A DNA stretch of 64,000 bases, from NCBI RefSeq assembly GCF_019097595.1, contig NC_080710.1, forward strand, positions 24,361,780 to 24,425,779, read 5' to 3'. The notes beneath the pieces were generated by a model, which was not told where the DNA came from, searched no databases, and saw only the letters and a program-made list of their open reading frames with translations. This stretch comes from Hemibagrus wyckioides (lineage: Eukaryota; Chordata; Actinopteri; Siluriformes; Bagridae). The stretch's first letter is position 1, and every line of letters begins with the position of its first letter. Of the stretch, positions 12,708 through 22,440 are shown piece after piece. Position numbers and translations under genes: made by a program.

Positions 12708-12957
12708 TTTTTGAGATGACCTCAACACAAAAAATAAAATTCTAAATCATTTCTTTTGGATCCAGGGCCTATCCCTGGAACAGCTGGACAAGACACGAAA
12801 ACCCACATGGATGATGATGATTTATTTTTGTTTTTTAATTTGTGGAAAGGTCTTTTATTTGAAATGGCATTTATTTTTCACACATTTTTATATTTTGGAT
12901 CTTACTGTAATCTGCTCAGATACTATAAAGCAATATAATTGACAATTGATTTTAAGT
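12071..12957 (+). repeat. Direct tandem duplication of about 0.43 kb
   Basis: Unit 1 (12071-12492) and unit 2 (12504-12957) are nearly identical direct repeats separated by 11 bp. Both run from ttgtttctgtctactataat to gacaattgattttaagt. Differences include gggtatgg/ggatatgg, cacattttc/catattttc, a 4-5 bp indel after 'gacac', and the internal TTTA microsatellite. That tract is about 9 units (12204-12240) in unit 1 and about 19 units (12636-12710) in unit 2. A fragment of a dispersed repeat (ggatccagggcctatccctg) lies within each unit. The similarity suggests a recent event. Confidence 0.93.
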
Positions 12958-13002
12958 GCATCTCTAGTGAAGAACCCGTAAATACTTGTCCATAGCAAGT
13001 TT

Positions 13003-13335
13003 CAGGTTTATTGTCATGTGTGTAAAGAGTTCTTTAAGCATTAATATACAGTGATGTTTTTGTGCTAGAGTAAACTCCTACCCAGACATAGTACAAAGAT
13101 GATACCTAGAGTAGAAAACTGTAAACAGTGTAGGCAGTGAGAAAGTGGGAGATATTGCATATTCAGTTCGATTAATTATTTAAATAATATTGCAAGTAAA
13201 AAAATTAGTGATATCCTTAAGCAGTTTAAACATTATATGCAGTCCAGAAGTGTTCAATAGTGGGAGATATCGCACATACGGTGCATGGACAGTCAGAGTC
13301 AGAGTCTGATATCTGTACTGGTCATTAGTGTAAGT
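13003..13335 (-). repeat. Retroelement 3' tail region
   Basis: The minus strand ends cacatgacaataaacctgaa, like other fish retroposon 3' ends, and the body contains two related segments (gtgggagatattgcat at 13147 and gtgggagatatcgcac at 13260). No coding sequence is left. Confidence 0.4.
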
Positions 13336-14494
13336 GTAAGTAATAGATGATAATATACAGTATTACAGGATTATGAATAGATCGTATAAGTTTGGTGTAC
13401 ATAATTAAAATTTTCTCTTTAAACTAATCAAAGAGATTTTTTTGTCTATGTCTTTAGAGGATGAAATCCTGTTTGAATGCCTGGAGTGAGTGGTGCTGTA
13501 ACTGTATTACCTGCTACTGCCACCAATAGGTCACCCATATTATAACAGACTGTGATCAAGTAAGTGTGTGACAAAATCAGTGACAGTAACATACTGCAAT
13601 GGATAGCAATAGCATCACAAATCATACACAATAAAGCAAAAAGTGTATTTAAGAGGCCGTGCAGAAATCTTTATGCTCGAGTGTATGTTGGTCGATGTAT
13701 GCGAGTGTGTCTGTGATAATATGTGACACACATGCACATACATGCACACATACAGGCTCTTATATCGTATTCCAGCGTGCACTTTTTGTGACACACACAC
13801 ACACGCGAGTTCAGGTCACAAACCCGTTCTGCAAAACATCCCACACTGCAGTGGCAGTGCATTTGCAGGGTTGGAGTGGCCTTGCTTTCACCTGAATGAA
13901 ACACACCGTGCAGTGCGTGTCAAACAGCTGAGAGGTACAACAAGCTGTCCAACCAGAAAAGTGGAAGCTTAAAGTCACACACACATACACACACAGAGGG
14001 TCTAACTAACATGCAGAGTGCATACTCAAATATATCTAACACTCACTGTGGCAATCATTAGTGAATTCTTCCTTATCTGATTCTGCTGTGGAAAATAAGA
14101 ATAAGATTATTTGTAACTTTGTGATCCTTTAGAGGATCCTTCACTCATAAAACCTTGACAACAGCTCACTATGAGAAGCCACGAGCAACAGCAAGCGTTG
14201 ATGGCTCAGTTAAATGCAACGGAGATCAATCACATGTACCCCCAGTCTAGCAGGTGGTCATGTGTACTAGATCATACAGTTCATTACTCACAGTACACAC
14301 CAAGGCCACACATCAGAGCACAACATGACATGCAGCGGCAAGACCTATAAGGATCATCCCTCTTATGATAATAGTACTAAAATGAATCAAATACCTGAAA
14401 GTTTTTCGAGTAACGAAGATGCAGTTCATATCAATGCTGTATCTGAACACTGGCTTCGAAAAACTGCAGTTAAATCTATATAGGACAACACAAT
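13336..14494. other. Intronic DNA with short CA-rich patches
   Basis: Short ACAC and TGTG patches at 13680-13810 and 13975-14000. Nothing else is recognised. Confidence 0.4.
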
Positions 14495-14496
14495 CG

Positions 14497-14636
14497 CTGG
14501 TCACTTTATTAGAAACACATACACCTGCTCATTCATGCAATTATCTCATCAGCCAAGCATGTGGCAGCAGCGCAATGCATAAAATCGCGCATAGAGGGCA
14601 AGACCTTCAGTTCACATCAATCATGACATGAAGAGC
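14497..14636 (+). mobile_element. Tc1-like element, 5' end fragment only
   Basis: The sequence ggtcactttattagaaacac, acacctgctcattcatgcaa, ttatctcatcagccaagcat and gtggcagcagcgcaatgc matches the 5' untranslated end of a common fish Tc1-type element that starts 'tcaccttattaggtacacc'. The match stops about where the transposase would begin, so the rest of the element is missing. Family recognition is from memory. Confidence 0.6.
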
Positions 14637-14747
14637 GGGTATATTTTCAGAATTTGTTTTGGGTCACAGAATGTTTCAAATAAGACACAAGATGACAAAG
14701 TATTTCCAGCCCACTGAACTGAACTCATTCCACAAGGATTCTAAAAC

Positions 14748-14862
<115 letters not shown>

Positions 14863-14909
14863 CATACTTTTATCCCCACTTCTAATATTCTGCAGTATAC
14901 TCGATTTTG

Positions 14910-15352
14910 TAGTGTACTATCATATACACAGATCATAACATGCAATTTTACTGCCGCAGTGAAACACAATGCCCAAAGAGCCAACGGCACCCTTCTTTTG
15001 TGGCACAGCACGTCTGTCATGCGTCTGCTCTCCCCCCAAACTCAATTAGCCTAAAGAGTCTCATACCACAATCAGTCCCAGGAGCTCCATCTATCATCAT
15101 TTCATCTACAGCCATCAATCGCTCTTTTCATTTCTATAGCGCTGTGCAGAAAGAGTGCGCCCGCAGCATGGCACTAAGGTGCATTAGCTTAACCTAGTTA
15201 CATCCAGAAAGAAAAACCAGCAAAACAGAAAAACACAAAAGTGATCACTTATGATTTCATTTATAATAGAAATTAGGGGAGTTAATATGAGAAGATGGAC
15301 AATAACTTGCATTTACTTTATGTTCTAATTGTGATTCGTCTTCTTCTACGTC

Positions 15353-15388
<36 letters not shown>

Positions 15389-15988
15389 TGGTTGTATAAT
15401 GAACAAAGACACTCCATCTCTGTATGCTAATTTGCCTGAGCAGAGAAGCACCAACAGTGACAAACTGATGCCTGTGTTACACGAGGAACGTCATGCCAGA
15501 TCATCCCAATCCACAGCGCTAAAACTTAACAGGCTAACAGGTTTTTTATTATAGTTATAATTGTTTCCTATTATAAGTACTGTGGCAATGCATTACTGTT
15601 TTTATTATTTAGACTTATCATTACATTATAATATCACTTGATGAAGACACCCTTACTTTGCACATTTGCCTTTTCTGGTCTTTTGGAAATTCTTGTCAAT
15701 TTAATGTTTTTAAACTTAAATGTAATTATTTTAGTTTTGATTTCAATAAAGCAAAGACTTCAGTAAAGCAAAGACTCCTAAAAATGCAAACATTTCTACA
15801 TACAAAAATGGAGACTATAAAGTACAGATAAAAATTCTACTTGCTGTGACCTCTTTATTTATTTATTTATTTATTAATTAATTAATTAATTTATTTATTT
15901 TTACACCTTAAAGTTTCTCAAAGCATTAGTATTTCTGGACTTTGCTTCAGCTCACATGCTATTTTTAGTTTCCACAGGTAACTGGTAT

Positions 15989-16051
<63 letters not shown>

Positions 16052-16656
16052 TTTTCATAAATAAATAAAAAATATAAATTTTCATTTTAGTTTTATTTAT
16101 TAATTGATTTTGGAAATGAATGTTTGGAAACCTAAAATAAATGCTTATTTTTACTGACACAGTAGGAAAAAAACCTAAAGGAAACATCTAGTACGGAAAT
16201 GTACATTAAAAAATAAATAGGGTGTCAAACACTTTCCTTCAACTTTCACTTTATATTTTTCAGTGCCCCAGTATCTGCCTGATTAATAGCACTGGCAATA
16301 AAAAAAATGGAGGCCTTTCTATTGCAAATAACTGGAAATTATTTTTCTTCTCTCATGATCTGCTCTCACAAAATCACCTGCTGAACTAGATTCAGCACAA
16401 CTAGCAATATCTTTTTCACTCTAACTGGAGTTGAGCCCTGTTTACTACAGTTCACTCAGTAAGTCACTGTTTTCCTCCATGTCCATAATGCTTCTCAAAC
16501 CGTTTCAATTCAGATGATGACCTGGACATAAACTAAGTCACCTCTAAAAATCAGCATCTTGCAACGTTTACTTGAAGCATACCAAAAAATCAAATTTGTC
16601 CTGATCACCTGTATCTCCAACAAAAAGCCAGAGCTTGAACAGTAAATGTCTCTCAC
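14910..16656. other. Intronic DNA with several microsatellites
   Basis: Contains a TTA tract at 15354-15388, an imperfect TTTA/TTAA tract at 15854-15900 and a TTTA tract of about 17 units at 15987-16054. Immediately downstream of the pre-S1 exon (16510-16656) the frame stays open, but the donor GT at 16655-16656 marks it as intron. Confidence 0.6.
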
Positions 16657-16868
16657 CTGCGTGACCTTCTCTGTGACGTTGTGTGTGCGGTCAATGAGCT
16701 TGCAGGGAGCGATGATGTCCATTTCTCCGGGAGGGAGAGCAATAAGGGGGTCGGGTTTAAAGTCCACAAAGTTGAGGGTGATCTGGGGGATCTTACTGAT
16801 GGTCCGGTAACGCATGAGGTCTGAGTCGGAGGTAGAGTTAAGCATGCTGGACTTGTTGTTCACTGCAC
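16657..16868 (-). CDS. kcnh6: ERG-type K+ channel exon (pre-S1 segment)
   Basis: This 212-bp exon has the size of human KCNH2 exon 5. It enters in phase 1 after acceptor ttgttttaacag and leaves in phase 0 at CAG|gtgaga. It encodes LNSTSDSDL, then [17 protein letters not shown], then DIIAP and [12 protein letters not shown], the segment just before S1. The following exon would start with Val and Leu-Ser-Leu-Gly. The stretch [11 protein letters not shown] has one residue more than KCNH2 (IIAPKIKERT) and fits human KCNH6 (IIAPHKVVERT) in length and pattern, which is why I favour kcnh6. The family comparison is from memory. The open frame continues past the donor to 16510, but that part is intron and ends at a stop. 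The next exon, carrying S1-S2, is not in the window. Confidence 0.94.
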
Positions 16869-17106
16869 CTGTTAAAACAAAGCATGCACAAAATAGACAG
16901 GTTCAGAAGACCAAATCGAAGCTATGAATGTACCGTGGTTCTGATCCATTCACGATACTTGTATACATAGCACAGAAATTACTAAGTGGTTTAACACAGT
17001 GGCATGGTATCTGTAATTACAACTTTATTATATTATTATTACTGCCTATGTCAATTAAAATTTCTCCCTTAACATTTCCCAGCCCTCTGAGCTCCAGATT
17101 ACTCAC
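16869..17106 (-). other. Short intron of the ERG channel gene, 238 bp
   Basis: Intron between the linker exon and the pre-S1 exon. It starts with the strong donor gtgagt and ends ttgttttaacag. It is AT-rich and contains no recognisable element. Confidence 0.88.
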
Positions 17107-17610
17107 CTGTACTGCTGCTTGCTGGTCGTATGGAGTGTCTACGTTCCCATTCAGGCTTCATGGCCTCTATGTCATCTACAGAGGATGCGCGACGCATGCT
17201 GTGGAAGCTCTCACGAGAGCGGCTATGTGTCAGGCTGCAGTTGGAGGCTGAGGCATCTGGGTTGAGCCTGTGTGCCCGTGGTGAAGACTGACCCAAAGGC
17301 AATGGTGTGGAGTGTGTAGGGGCTGAAGGAGGTGGTGTGGACTCACCTCCCAGGAGGGTACGTCTGTCTTCAGGCCACAGGGAGGAGGACGCCGTGCCTG
17401 ATGGTGTGGCAGAGGGACGGACCTGCTCATGTTCGGGCAATGAGACGAGTTCTCCCAGAGCCAAAGACTCGTGACTACTGCCACGCCTAGAGCTGGCAGT
17501 AGCAGAGATGTCACCGCTGCGGCCTGCCTCAGGGTCCTCACGCAAACACGACTTGCTGTTACAGTGTGATTGCAGGAGAGGCAGATGCAGACGGATGCGA
17601 CGAGCTCGAT
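17107..17610 (-). CDS. kcnh6: ERG-type K+ channel exon (proximal N-terminal linker)
   Basis: This 504-bp exon encodes about 168 residues of the cytosolic linker between the PAS domain and S1. It starts in phase 1 after acceptor ctctgtttcag, joining with the previous exon to form a Tyr codon. It ends in phase 1 at a strong donor, ACAG|gtgagt. Early residues are basic (RARRIRLHLP), as in KCNH2. The middle is rich in Ser, Pro and Glu and looks disordered. Near the end are SPRAHRLNPDAS, SRSRES and MRRASSVDDIEAM, the best conserved part of the ERG linker. The RRASS motif corresponds to a protein kinase A site described in human KCNH2. The exon is longer than human KCNH2 exon 4 (about 444 bp). As I recall it, human KCNH6 is much shorter here, so length alone would favour KCNH2, or a fish KCNH6 that kept the ancestral exon. 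A second open frame across this exon (17230-17652) is a shadow. Confidence 0.93.
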
Positions 17611-17719
17611 CTGAAACAGAGATGGAAGTTGACAGTCTTGTTTTCTTATCAATTGTTATATTATTATTCAAGCCACATTGATCATGACAGAGAAAATAAA
17701 TCTGAATTATTTTTCATAC
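17611..17719 (-). other. Short intron of the ERG channel gene, 109 bp
   Basis: Intron between the PAS-end exon and the linker exon. In transcript sense it starts gtatga and ends ctctgtttcag. It carries no recognisable element. At 109 bp it contrasts with the tens of kilobases on both sides of the exon cluster. Confidence 0.88.
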
Positions 17720-17878
17720 ATGTGGAACGCCAGGGGAGAGGCAGCCTATGGTTCAGCCCCTGGTTGGGGTTGCGCAGTTTTTCTTCAGACATGACTTCAA
17801 AGTTTAAGATGAACATGATCACCACACCATCCTCGTTTTTGACCGGCACCACATCTACCAGACATAGAAAACACACAC
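17720..17878 (-). CDS. kcnh6: ERG-type K+ channel exon (end of PAS domain)
   Basis: This internal exon codes for the last strands of the N-terminal PAS (eag) domain of an ERG voltage-gated potassium channel, the domain that slows deactivation by contacting the channel core. The peptide contains [16 protein letters not shown] followed by [10 protein letters not shown], which is almost the KCNH2/KCNH6 sequence. In transcript sense the acceptor reads tatcttttgcag and the donor T|gtatga. The exon enters in phase 1, completing a split Gly codon (Gly103 in human KCNH2), and leaves in phase 1. Its 159 bp compare with about 165 bp for the KCNH2 equivalent. The polypyrimidine tract is a CT microsatellite. 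The upstream exon, with the rest of the PAS domain, is not in the window. The ERG assignment is secure. The paralogue (KCNH6 over KCNH2 or KCNH7) is inferred mainly from the 16657-16868 exon. Confidence 0.93.
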
Positions 17879-17883
17879 CTGCA

Positions 17884-17887
<4 letters not shown>

Positions 17888-17915
<28 letters not shown>

Positions 17916-17919
17916 GAGA
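17888..17919 (-). promoter_or_regulatory. CT microsatellite serving as polypyrimidine tract
   Basis: A GA repeat on the plus strand (about 14 units) reads as uninterrupted CT in the channel transcript. It ends about 9 bases before the AG acceptor of the exon at 17720-17878, exactly where U2AF binds. No other pyrimidine-rich stretch is available to this acceptor. Its role as splice signal is inferred from position. Confidence 0.7.
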
Positions 17920-19300
17920 ATATTATTAATTCATGGTATACAAATTCCTGTTTCAATTCCATCAAAAAATTTAACATGACTAACCAATGAATACAACCAG
18001 CAACTGCTTTAGTAAACTATAGATATAATTTAATAAGATTTTGCAATAATTAAATAAATACAAAAAATACATATTTTGTCATTAAAAATATCATATTGTT
18101 ATGATTCACTGAAGAGGCATAAAAGCGAGTTTCAGTGCAGATATATTTCGAGTTTGTTTCTCAAGGCATAAAATATAGAGTGGCTAATTGGCAATTTACC
18201 GCTTGTTAAAATTCTTTAAGACATAATTTAATGATTTTGTGACCGCATGAACGATGAACTACCTATGAAAAATATTGTTCTTTAACATGGCTCAATCGCT
18301 GGCTTATATCTGATATCTAGGACATACTTAACTTCATCCTGAGGTTGAATAAAGCCCCACTCAGCATCCCTAAACATTCATTTAAAAAAATTGTAAAATA
18401 CAATAAGCACTACATATCTAATTGGTTTGACGTAAGAAGGACAATATAACTTTCAGCAGTACCTACATATCAGTTAGGCACAGAATTTACTCAGTTCACT
18501 TTACTATTTTACATATATTACTAAAAACAAAAAAAAACAAAACCCAACAGAATATTACCTATAAATTTTAAATCACTTTTTAATAATGCTTTTATTGATA
18601 GATATTGAATGACTCTAAAATATTATTATTTTTCTATAAAACCGTTTTACACACATATTTCACCTGACATATCAGATTACTCTGAATTTATTGGAAGAAA
18701 TATAAAAAGATGGAATAAAATTAAACAAGTTAATAATAGTAATAGAACTCATACTCAGCTAATCCCAGTAGTTGAACAGAAAGCACACCCAGTCCATGTT
18801 CACTGTGTGTGCAATTCATAAACCATAACAATAAAGATGGTTGAGAAATCATGATTGTCTGGCTCATGTGCTGACGGGAATATATGCTTCACCACTGTGT
18901 TCGATTGCAATCATTTCTAAAGTGTGAACTAGTCCGTTTTAGTAAATATGACCATAAATCTAATAAGTGAAACATGAGGTGCTTTCACTAACTCATGATT
19001 AGTGCTGTGTTAATAATCTGCCTTATGCAGAGAAACAATTCTTAGCAGGGCGAACTGAGACTAGCAACATAAAATCTCTCTCTCTCTTTATCTCTTTATG
19101 CTTCTTTCTCATGAAGCATAGAAGCTCAGAAGCTTTTCTCTTCAAAACAGCTCAAAAAGACACAGAACCACTCAGAAAAATTCCATATGCTGATGTCTGC
19201 ACAACAAAACAAAACCTCTCACTGAGACACTTGTTTTTGCTTGAAAGCTAAGCACAGGAAAGCTTCAGATTCCCAAGCTTATAGTATACTAGCTTATAGT
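17920..19300. other. Intronic DNA, nothing recognised
   Basis: AT-rich start of the large intron upstream of the PAS-end exon. No further channel exon was seen. Confidence 0.5.
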
Positions 19301-19400
19301 AGCTAAGCTAAGCTAAGCTAAGCTAAGCTAAGCTAAGATAAGATAAGATAAGATAAGATAAGATAAGATAAGATAAGATAAGATAAGATAAGATAAGATA
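19301..19400. repeat. Compound pentanucleotide tract (AGCTA)7(AGATA)13
   Basis: Exactly 7 units of AGCTA (19301-19335) followed by 13 units of AGATA (19336-19400), all perfect. The two unit types differ by one base. It abuts a LINE-like 3' tail. Confidence 0.95.
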
Positions 19401-19493
19401 TCTAAAGACAGAACTTTATTAATCCCGAAGGAAATTCCTTTCCCAAAGACTGCTCCAGATTACAAGAGAAATAAATCTAAAAGAAATATAAGT

Positions 19494-19563
<70 letters not shown>

Positions 19564-19690
19564 CAGATACTTTCAAATTTACAAAAAGTACAAAAAAGGC
19601 CTTAAGGAACTAAAAACATATTACACATAATATGATATTGCACATGGTATGGTATTGCACAGGGTATTTACACACCTACTTTAACTTTAC
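19401..19690 (-). repeat. LINE-like 3' end interrupted by TAGA microsatellite
   Basis: The minus strand ends ggaatttccttcgggattaa, taaagttctgtctttaga and then the TATCT repeats at 19336-19400. This matches the common fish LINE 3' end 'gggat(c/t)aataaagtatctatc'. The body contains gatattgcacatggtatggt and attgcacagg, as usual for this family. A TAGA tract (19496-19562, about 17 units) splits the copy. No coding sequence is visible. Confidence 0.6.
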
Positions 19691-20258
19691 AGCTGTGAGT
19701 CCTTTTCTTTCAGTCTTTACAAGGCAGACATATTTTTTAATTTTATTTTATTTTAAATGACAGAAAACATTTCTTCATTCGAGAATCCAGCATAAAGCTG
19801 AGTTCTGTTTCCTGTCTCAGGTGTGTAAAAATGTTCATTAAAAAAGAAAGAAAAGCAATGAGCGGTACACAGCATAATTAACTCTAACAGAATTCACTTT
19901 GCTGCTCTCTTTGACTATATATGACTAATTGGATTCGTTTATTTCTATAGTGTCACACCAAAACGCTAACACCAAGAATCAATTAAAAATAGCATCCGTA
20001 AAAATATTACTAATATGACCAAAACTTGGTCTGAACCAAGCATACCTATTTACATTAAACACTTGGTTTCTCTGCTTTTATCCAATGATCTCACATATGA
20101 AGTGTACATTACCTTGCGTAAAAGATTACTGCAGCATCCAAGCATGGGGTGAGAAAGTGCAAAATGACACGGGTTTTTAAAGCAGAAAAACAGCTGTTGC
20201 CACCTTTCCACAAGAATGTGAATAAATGGCTGACAGAATGACAATCAGCATCAAAAAT

Positions 20259-20298
<40 letters not shown>

Positions 20299-21551
20299 GT
20301 CCACTATATAATCCTAGCTGTGACAGTAGCAGGGGAAATGCCACATGGATTACAGGTCCCTTAATACCATCTGGTGTGTGTGTGTGTGTGTGTGTTTGTG
20401 TGTTATGGATGTTCCACACCCAGTACAAACCTCTTCATTATATCACAGGGGCATTAAAATTTAAAAGCATGCCATGCATCATCCAAGCCATAAATAAGAC
20501 TAACATTGATGGCTTATAGCTATATAATCAAATAAGGATCATTCCTTTTTGCATGTAAAAGCAAAATATCATAAGAAATGTACTAATTTTATGAAATTAT
20601 AGTTGACCGATAGTTTCTCTTTATAATTCCATACGACTCTCATTCAAAGACGCATTAAAGTTTAATTTAATTTATTAAAAACTGCCCCTATTTAATCAAG
20701 TAAAATTAATTCTACATAACACCACAGTCTCCTAAAAGCACCTTATATGTGTATGGTTGGATTATGTGTATGGTTAGTTTAATACAAGGGCAAACTGTCT
20801 AACTTTTTCTTTTTTTTCTGAAAAACCTAAACTTTTCTAAATGTCATCAAGCTGGTTGTCTTCAAAGTTTTTTTTTCCCTTCAAATATTTCTCACGGGGA
20901 GAATAAAGGGAGGATAAAAAGGTGTTCGGAGAGTCTCCTTCACTTTCCTCATTGTAAAACTCCACACACTCTCATGACTGCAAATTCACTCAACACTACA
21001 CTAAGCTTCACTAGTATCCAACTATCTCCTGCATTTATTTTTTTAATGTTGCATGATTAGCTATGAAACCAATGTTAGCATTAAAAAAAATTATTTTTTA
21101 TATGAATTTAAAAATAAGTGACAGCTCAGATGAGCCTAAATAATGTGATCAAGTGATCAAGCCTAATAAAACAGTACGTTTTGGGTATAGCTCTTTTGGG
21201 TACTTTTCAGTTAAAGGATTAGAGTTATAACTGGAACAGATTTCCTTTTATTGTACAGTGCATTTGTGTCATGATAAAAAAATCCTCTTGCTCTTAGACT
21301 TATTGTACAAACTAAATGGTAAAATTCCTACATAGGAATATTTCAATTGCAGGTTGAAAAATGAGTTTAGGTGAGATGAATACACTGAAGGCAGTGTAAG
21401 TCATGTAAAAAATCCTCTTGATCTAACACTTAATAAATTCTTCATGTCATGATATCTTAGATATTTACATCTATCACACATTATTCTACAACCTGCAGTA
21501 ATGGTAAAAGTATTGAAGATGCTTGACCTTAAGAAAGTAATACATATAAGG
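19691..21551. other. Intronic DNA with GA and GT microsatellites
   Basis: GA tract at 20266-20295 and GT tract at 20373-20402. Chance reading frames on both strands simply translate these repeats. Confidence 0.5.
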
Positions 21552-21553
21552 TA

Positions 21554-22215
21554 CACCGATCAACCATAACATTATGACCACCCGTCGAGACAAGGACTCC
21601 ACTAGATCCCTGAAAGTGTGCTGTGGTATCTGCCACCAAGAAGTTAGTAGTAGATCCTTTAAATCTCGTAAGTTGCGAGGTGGGGACTCCATGGATTGGA
21701 TCAGGGAGTTTTGTTTCCATGAAAGGATGTACATGGTCTGCAACAATGCTTAGGTAGGTGGTACGTGTCAAAGTAACATCCACATGGATTGCAGGACTCA
21801 AGGTTTACAAGCAGAACATTGCCCAAAGCATGACAGTGCCTCTGCTGACTTGCCTTCTTCCCATAGTGCATCCTGGTTCCATGTGTTCCCCAGGAAAGAG
21901 ATGCACACGCACCCAGCCATCCACGTGATGTAAAAGAAAACGTGATTCAGACCAGGCCACATTCTTCCAATACTCCGTTGTCCAATTTTGATGCTCACAT
22001 GCCCACTGTTGCTGCTTTCGGCGATGTCTGGGCACCCTGACTTGTCTGTGGCTATGCAGCCCCATACGCTACAAACTATGATGCACTGTTTATTCTGACA
22101 TCTTTCTATCAGAACCAGTATTAACTTCTTCAGCAATTTGAGCAACAGTAGCTCGTCTGTTGGATCTTATCACACAGGCCAGACTTCACTCACATGCATC
22201 AATGAGCCTTGGCCA
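21554..22215 (-). mobile_element. Tc1-like transposon remnant, internally deleted
   Basis: The left inverted repeat (CACCGATCAACCATAACATT, preceded by TA) is intact. On the minus strand the remains of a transposase are clear: NWTTEYW..VAWSESRFLLHHVDGWVRV, TMGRRQ, HVDVTLTRTTYLSIVADHV, then PPRNLRDLKDLLLTSW. The peptide jumps from VHPFMETKLPDP straight to SMESPPRN, so the block with the second catalytic Asp and the final Glu is deleted. A stretch of about 55 bp after the inverted repeat is also missing. The N-terminal DNA-binding region and right inverted repeat are absent. It cannot be autonomous. Confidence 0.85.
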
Positions 22216-22219
22216 CTCT

Positions 22220-22440
22220 GTGTTTGTTATACCAGTCTTTAACAAGCCTGTGTTTATTGATTGTCGTTATGATTCTCCACTTGCTCTTGTCTGCCCTAGT
22301 TCATGCTGATTGTTGATCACCCTTGCCTTTACCTTGACCTTAATTCTGGATTATTTATTTGCCTTGATTAACACAATCAATAAAGCTCTGTACCTGCACT
22401 TACATCTGTGCCTGCAGACCTCACAGAGTAATAAAGAAAT
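22220..22440 (+). repeat. Possible LTR or transposon end, noncoding
   Basis: T- and C-rich sequence with 'gattctccacttgctcttgt', 'cccttgcctttaccttgacc' and 'caataaagctctgtacctgc' resembles terminal regions of dispersed fish elements ending in AATAAA. A similar-looking stretch lies at 27955-28190. No terminal repeat or duplication could be identified, so this is tentative. Confidence 0.3.

Noticed and set aside
12247..12938. Two related small frames beginning MDPGPIPGTAGQDT as a duplicated gene
   Set aside because: The similarity comes from the tandem DNA duplication. The peptide translates a dispersed-repeat fragment, and an indel changes it between units.
16510..16656. Extension of the pre-S1 exon to the stop at 16510
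   Set aside because: The donor CAG|gtgaga after EKVTQ matches the conserved exon end and gives the family's 212-bp size. The following residues match no ERG channel.
17230..17652. Second long minus-strand frame across the linker exon
   Set aside because: It lies in a different phase from the frame with clear ERG motifs and runs through the acceptor into the intron.
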